Source: Clostridia bacterium (GTDB taxonomy: Bacteria > Bacillota > Clostridia > Christensenellales > Aristaeellaceae). From it: 32,772 nucleotides of DNA. Position 1 is the first letter of the stretch, and each line of letters starts with the position of its first letter. A program made the position numbers and the translations under genes. Location: assembly GCA_017404985.1 (NCBI GenBank), contig JAFRBK010000018.1, forward strand, positions 1 through 32,772, written 5' to 3'. Under the pieces are notes generated by a model, which did no database searches, was not told the origin of the DNA, and saw only the letters and a program-made list of their open reading frames with translations. Below are positions 29,187-32,772 of the stretch, one piece after another.

Positions 29187-30215
29187 ATGGACGACAGACT
29201 GATGAACGGCTCTTTCCTGGCTGAGGACGGCTCCGTGGAGCAGACGCTCCGCCCCCGGACCCTGCGGGAATATGTCGGCCAGAAAGCGGTGAAGGACAGC
29301 CTGAATATCTATATCCAGGCGGCCCTCTCCCGCCATGACGCGCTGGACCATATGCTGCTGTACGGCCCTCCCGGCCTGGGGAAGACGACCCTGGCCTGCA
29401 TCGTCGCCTCCGAAATGGGCCAGAATATCCGCGTCACCAGCGGCCCCGCCATCGAGCGCCCGGGCGACCTGGCCTCCATCCTCAGCAACCTCAGCAGCGG
29501 GGATGTGCTCTTTATTGACGAAATTCACCGCCTCTCCCGCCAGGTAGAGGAAGTGCTCTATCCCGCCATGGAGGATTACGCCATCGATATCATGATCGGC
29601 AAGGGGCCGACCGCCCGAAGCATCCGGGTGGACCTGCCCCGCTTCACCCTCGTCGGGGCCACGACCCGGGCCGGCCAGCTCTCCGCCCCCCTGCGGGACC
29701 GGTTCGGCATGCTGTTCCGGCTGGAGATGTATTCCCCGGAGGAGCTCTGCCAGATCGTGGAGCGCAGCGCCGGCATCCTGGAAATCGACGCGGACCGGGA
29801 GGGCCTGCTGGAAATCGCCCGCCGCAGCCGCGGCACGCCCCGGATTGCCAACCGTATGCTGAAGCGGGTTCGGGACTATGCCCAGGTCCGGGCCGGCGGC
29901 CATATCAGCCGGGACGTGGCCCGGGAGGCCCTCGCCATGCTGGATGTGGATGAGCTGGGCCTCGACAAGGTGGACCGGAATATGCTCTCCACCATGATGG
30001 ATAAGTTTTCCGGCGGCCCCGTGGGCCTCGATACCCTGGCCGCCACCACGGGGGAGGACGCCGTCACCATTGAGGACGTTTATGAGCCCTATCTGATGCA
30101 GCTCGGCTTCCTGATGCGGACGCCCCGCGGCCGGATCTGCACGCCCGCCGCCTGGGCCCATATGAAAAAGAGCATGCCCGCCGCCGCGCAGGAGCAGATC
30201 AGAATGGAGATCTGA
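29187..30215 (+). CDS. ruvB: Holliday junction helicase motor RuvB
   Basis: The 342-residue AAA+ ATPase drives branch migration. It has [12 protein letters not shown], Walker [19 protein letters not shown], Walker [16 protein letters not shown], sensor 1 [21 protein letters not shown] (which also carries the arginine finger region) and the winged-helix C-terminus [41 protein letters not shown] lies 8 nt before ATG 29187. It is full length. Confidence 0.98.
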   Translation: MDDRLMNGSFLAEDGSVEQTLRPRTLREYVGQKAVKDSLNIYIQAALSRHDALDHMLLYGPPGLGKTTLACIVASEMGQNIRVTSGPAIERPGDLASILSNLSSGDVLFIDEIHRLSRQVEEVLYPAMEDYAIDIMIGKGPTARSIRVDLPRFTLVGATTRAGQLSAPLRDRFGMLFRLEMYSPEELCQIVERSAGILEIDADREGLLEIARRSRGTPRIANRMLKRVRDYAQVRAGGHISRDVAREALAMLDVDELGLDKVDRNMLSTMMDKFSGGPVGLDTLAATTGEDAVTIEDVYEPYLMQLGFLMRTPRGRICTPAAWAHMKKSMPAAAQEQIRMEI

Positions 30216-30223
30216 TATTTTAT

Positions 30224-31252
30224 ATGAAGACATCGGATTTTGATTATTTTCTTCCGGAGGAGCTCATTGCCCAGACCCCGGTCGAGCCCCGGGACCACAG
30301 CCGCCTCCTGGTTTATCACCGCAGCGACCGCAGCATCGAGCATAAGCATTTCTATGACGTGGTGGATTACCTGAACCCCGGGGACGCCCTCGTGATTAAT
30401 GAAACGAAGGTGATCCCCGCCCGCCTCCTGGGGGAAAAGGAGGGCACCGGCGTGCCGGTGGAGGTGCTCCTTCTCCGCCGGGAAAACGCCACGGACTGGG
30501 AGGCCCTGGTCCGTCCCGGGCGGCGCCTGAAGCCCGGGGGTTTCTGTTCCTTCGGCGGCGGCCTCCTCCGCTGCGAAATCCTCCGCAACGTGGAGGAAAC
30601 CGGCGGCCGCCTGGTCCGCTTCCATTGCGACGGCGTCTTTGAGGAAATTCTGGACCGGCTGGGCGAAATGCCCCTCCCGCCCTATATTCATGAAAAGCTG
30701 CAGGACAGCAGCCGGTATCAGACCGTGTATGCGAAGCAGGAAGGCTCCGCCGCCGCGCCCACGGCCGGCCTGCATTTCACGCCGGAGCTCCTGCAGAAAA
30801 TCCGCGCAAAGGGCATCGTCACGGTCCCCGTCCTCCTGCATGTGGGGCTCGGCACCTTCCGCCCCGTCAAGGAGGAAAACGCCGAGGACCATGTCATGCA
30901 CAGCGAATTCTGCCAGGTCACGGAGGAAGCCGCTTCCATCCTGAACGGCGTCCGGGCTGCCGGCGGGCGCATCGTCTGCGTCGGCACAACCTCGGTCCGC
31001 ACCCTGGAAACCCGGTCTGACGCATCCGGCGTCATCCATGCCGGCGCCGGGGACACTGCCATCTTCATCCATCCCGGCGTCACCCTCAAGGCCACGGACG
31101 CGCTCATTACCAATTTCCACCTCCCCCAGAGCACGCTGCTGATGCTGGTCAGCGCCCTCATGGGCCGGGAGGAAGCCCTCCGGGTCTATGCGGAAGCCGT
31201 CCGGGAGCGCTATCGTTTCTTCTCCTTCGGGGATGCGATGATGATCCTCTGA
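30224..31252 (+). CDS. queA: tRNA epoxyqueuosine synthesis enzyme QueA
   Basis: The 342-residue S-adenosylmethionine:tRNA ribosyltransferase-isomerase adds the ribosyl part of SAM to 7-aminomethyl-7-deazaguanine in tRNA. Features are MKTSDFDYFLPEELIAQTPVEPRDHSRLLV, GDALVINETKVIPARLLG, MPLPPYIHE, AAPTAGLHFTPELL, LHVGLGTFRPV and TNFHLPQSTLLMLVSALMG. It starts 8 nt after ruvB with only a weak ribosome site, so translation is probably coupled to ruvB. The ruvAB-queA order is common in Bacillota. Confidence 0.97.
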   Translation: MKTSDFDYFLPEELIAQTPVEPRDHSRLLVYHRSDRSIEHKHFYDVVDYLNPGDALVINETKVIPARLLGEKEGTGVPVEVLLLRRENATDWEALVRPGRRLKPGGFCSFGGGLLRCEILRNVEETGGRLVRFHCDGVFEEILDRLGEMPLPPYIHEKLQDSSRYQTVYAKQEGSAAAPTAGLHFTPELLQKIRAKGIVTVPVLLHVGLGTFRPVKEENAEDHVMHSEFCQVTEEAASILNGVRAAGGRIVCVGTTSVRTLETRSDASGVIHAGAGDTAIFIHPGVTLKATDALITNFHLPQSTLLMLVSALMGREEALRVYAEAVRERYRFFSFGDAMMIL

Positions 31253-31283
31253 ATGGCACGTTTTCCGGAAGCCCTCTTTCAGA

Positions 31284-31327
31284 TTTTGTAAAAACCTATT
31301 GCTTTTTTGTAAAAATCAAAATATAAT
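31284..31327 (+). promoter_or_regulatory. AraC-family gene promoter with two 11-bp direct repeats
   Basis: TTGCTT (31299-31304) and a perfect TATAAT (31322-31327) are 17 bp apart. TTTTGTAAAAA occurs at 31284-31294 and 31305-31315, with starts exactly 21 bp apart (two helix turns). Paired direct repeats at this spacing are typical AraC-family sites. The second copy lies in the spacer, so autorepression is the simplest reading. Confidence 0.65.
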
Positions 31328-31365
31328 ACAACCACAAAATTCAACATGTGTACAGGAGGCTTCCC

Positions 31366-32295
31366 TTGGAGCAGCGTTACGAGCCCGCCAATCCTCTCAG
31401 CATGCCTTTTGAGTGCTTTGAGTTTGATTCTTCTGTTAACCCCTTTCCGGTCAAGGACCATTGCCATTATTTTGCCGAAACCATTCTCGGCATAGACGGT
31501 ACCCTGCAGGTGACCCGGGGGGCGGAGACCCACGTCATCCAGCCCGGCGAGCTGCTGGTCATCCCTCCCCTGATGCACCACAGCATCACCTCCGCGGACG
31601 GGAAGACCGTCCATTACGGCGTCATCAAGCATGACCTGAGCCAGCATGATGATACCCTCGGCTATGCTCCGCATCCGCGTTCCCTGATGCTGGAGGCGGA
31701 GCAGTCACACCTCTCCTTTCATCTGAGTGCCCAGCAGGTGCATGAGCACGGGATGGATGCCATGTTTATGCAGTGCATTCAGGAATACCGCGAGCGGGAT
31801 TTCGCCTATGACCTCAAAATCCGCTCCCTCCTTTTCCTGATTTTCACGGCCCTGGTCCGGATCTGGATTCAGGAGGGCCTCTCCCTGCAGACCCGGAATA
31901 CCCCCACTGACCCGCTGTATACCATCACGGCACATATCAACCGCAACATCCAGGAGTCCCTGAAGGTGGAGGACCTGGCCCGCCACTGCGGCCTGAGCTA
32001 TCCCTGGTTTGCCAAGCGTTTCCGCGAAATTTACGGCATCAGCTGCAAGGAATATATTGAAAAGGTCCGCATCAGCAAAGTCGAGCATTATCTGCTCTTC
32101 ACCGATTATGACCTGAACTATATCAGCCAGGCGACCGGGTATGCGGATTGCAGCCATATGATCAAGGATTTCCGCCGTCTGAAGCATACCACGCCGGGCC
32201 AGTTCCGCCAAAGCCGAAAAAAAGAACCCCTTCATGAGCAAGAAAGCGATGAAGAAAAACGCAAAAGGGTTGACACGCCTGAGAAAAACGGATAA
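31366..32295 (+). CDS. AraC-family transcriptional regulator with cupin sensor domain
   Basis: This 309-residue regulator has an N-terminal cupin-type ligand domain (HYFAETILGIDGTLQVTRGAETHVIQPGELLVIPPLMHHSITSADG, about 33-80). The C-terminal two-HTH AraC domain follows (HINRNIQESLKVEDLARHCGLSYPWFAKRFREIYGISCKEYIEKVRISKVEHYLLFTDYDLNYISQATGYADCSHMIKDFRRLKHTTPGQFR). The effector is probably a sugar or related small molecule. The start is TTG 31366, because AGGAGG (31354-31359) lies 6 nt before it; the frame is open a little further upstream, but that part contains this ribosome site. No sugar gene lies next to it, so its targets are unknown. Confidence 0.92.
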   Translation: MEQRYEPANPLSMPFECFEFDSSVNPFPVKDHCHYFAETILGIDGTLQVTRGAETHVIQPGELLVIPPLMHHSITSADGKTVHYGVIKHDLSQHDDTLGYAPHPRSLMLEAEQSHLSFHLSAQQVHEHGMDAMFMQCIQEYRERDFAYDLKIRSLLFLIFTALVRIWIQEGLSLQTRNTPTDPLYTITAHINRNIQESLKVEDLARHCGLSYPWFAKRFREIYGISCKEYIEKVRISKVEHYLLFTDYDLNYISQATGYADCSHMIKDFRRLKHTTPGQFRQSRKKEPLHEQESDEEKRKRVDTPEKNG

Positions 32296-32298
32296 AAT
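32270..32298 (+). promoter_or_regulatory. Promoter of tRNA-Gly and tuf
   Basis: TTGACA (32270-32275) and TAAAAT (32293-32298) are 17 bp apart. The -35 box and most of the spacer are inside the end of the AraC-family gene. Confidence 0.8.
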
Positions 32299-32339
32299 AC
32301 AGTTTGTTCGCAAGTCTTCAAGGGCTTGATGCGGAGCAT

Positions 32340-32413
32340 GCAGGTGTAGCTCAATGGCAGAGCTCCAGCTTCCCAAGCTGGTCACGTGGGTTCGATTCCC
32401 ATCACCTGCTCCA
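32340..32413 (+). tRNA. tRNA-Gly (CCC)
   Basis: Acceptor GCAGGTG pairs with CACCTGC, discriminator T and the encoded CCA (32411-32413) follow. The anticodon stem CCAGC/GCTGG holds loop TTCCCAA (anticodon CCC), and the T arm is GTGGG-TTCGATT-CCCAT. It lies 72 bp ahead of tuf and probably shares its promoter. Confidence 0.94.
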
Positions 32414-32485
32414 ATCCCGCATCAATGACTCGGAAGCAATTACGCATTCGCTTTTGAGCGAGGATAATTAAGGAGGAAACCCCAA

Positions 32486-32772
32486 ATGGCAAAAGGTCGT
32501 TATGAACGGACAAAGCCCCACGTTAACATCGGCACGATCGGACACGTTGACCACGGCAAGACCACGCTGACCGCCGCGATCACCATGACGCTGGCCCAGA
32601 AGGGCGAAGCCCAGGCCATGCGGTACGACGAAATTGACAAGGCGCCCGAAGAAAAGGCCCGTGGAATCACCATCAACACCGCTCACGTGGAATATGAAAC
32701 CGCGAAGCGCCACTACGCGCATGTGGACTGCCCCGGCCACGCGGACTATGTTAATAACAGGATCACCGGTGC
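32486..32772 (+). CDS. tuf: Elongation factor Tu, N-terminal part (cut by the window end)
   Basis: [33 protein letters not shown] contains the G1 GTP loop (GHVDHGKT), [13 protein letters not shown] the G2 switch, and [11 protein letters not shown] the G3 motif. AAGGAGG lies just before ATG 32486. About 95 residues are visible. The last ones read [10 protein letters not shown] where EF-Tu proteins almost always have ADYVKNMITG; both changes lie within 25 bases of the end and may be sequence errors. Confidence 0.96.
   Translation, partial: MAKGRYERTKPHVNIGTIGHVDHGKTTLTAAITMTLAQKGEAQAMRYDEIDKAPEEKARGITINTAHVEYETAKRHYAHVDCPGHADYVNNRITG

Overview
The window looks like a contig from an uncultured, high-GC Bacillota (class Clostridia), probably a gut or rumen species. 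This is an inference from strong AGGAGG-type ribosome sites, many TTG/GTG starts, sigma-A promoters with 17-bp spacers, a Zur-type box and clostridial-style accessory genes. No 16S gene is present. The last bases run into a tuf gene (EF-Tu), a common contig break point.

Layout. (1) 1-1850 is an AT-richer accessory scrap: a clipped gene end, a minus-strand gene remnant, two small ORFs (one a degenerate XRE-type HTH), a GNAT acetyltransferase, a small hypothetical and a RhuM N-terminus that stops early. (2) 2075-8309 is a housekeeping and repair block. It holds a Zur-controlled metal-binding lipoprotein-like protein, an M28 peptidase, a hypoxanthine-DNA-glycosylase-type enzyme with a HAD phosphatase, and a minus-strand operon of family-4 uracil-DNA glycosylase, flavin reductase, MutT and pseudouridine synthase. 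(3) 8476-10372 is an ABC-F ribosome-protection-type ATPase behind a structured leader that can be drawn as an attenuator plus a Shine-Dalgarno-hiding hairpin. (4) 10426-19730 is a sugar locus: PfkB kinase, class II ketose-bisphosphate aldolase, FGGY kinase, GatD-like polyol-phosphate dehydrogenase, aldo/keto reductase, RbsD/FucU mutarotase, FucI isomerase and a LacI repressor. GAAACGTT-type operator sequences sit at the pfkB, aldolase, fucI and lacI promoters, so the block looks like one regulon.

(5) 19820-21450 holds a NUDIX hydrolase and a tRNA-dihydrouridine synthase. (6) 21644-26270 is an accessory region at the 3' end of an intact tRNA-Pro gene. A 48-bp piece of that tRNA is repeated exactly at 22878, and a shorter decayed copy lies at 21644; each copy is followed by a terminator-like hairpin. 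The inner segment carries a tight DUF3791-DUF3990-small-protein operon that looks like an ADP-ribosyltransferase toxin-antitoxin module. The outer one carries VapBC, a serine beta-lactamase-like hydrolase and GNAT genes or remnants. No integrase is visible.

(7) 26275-32772 is core genome: tRNA-Thr, argH, divergent ruvC-ruvA-ruvB-queA, an AraC-family regulator with two 11-bp repeats 21 bp apart at its promoter, tRNA-Gly and the start of tuf.

The two best candidates for unusual biology are the hybrid fucose/tagatose-type pathway under one LacI protein, and the stacked integrase-less tRNA-Pro islands with the putative ART toxin operon. The ABC-F leader is a third.
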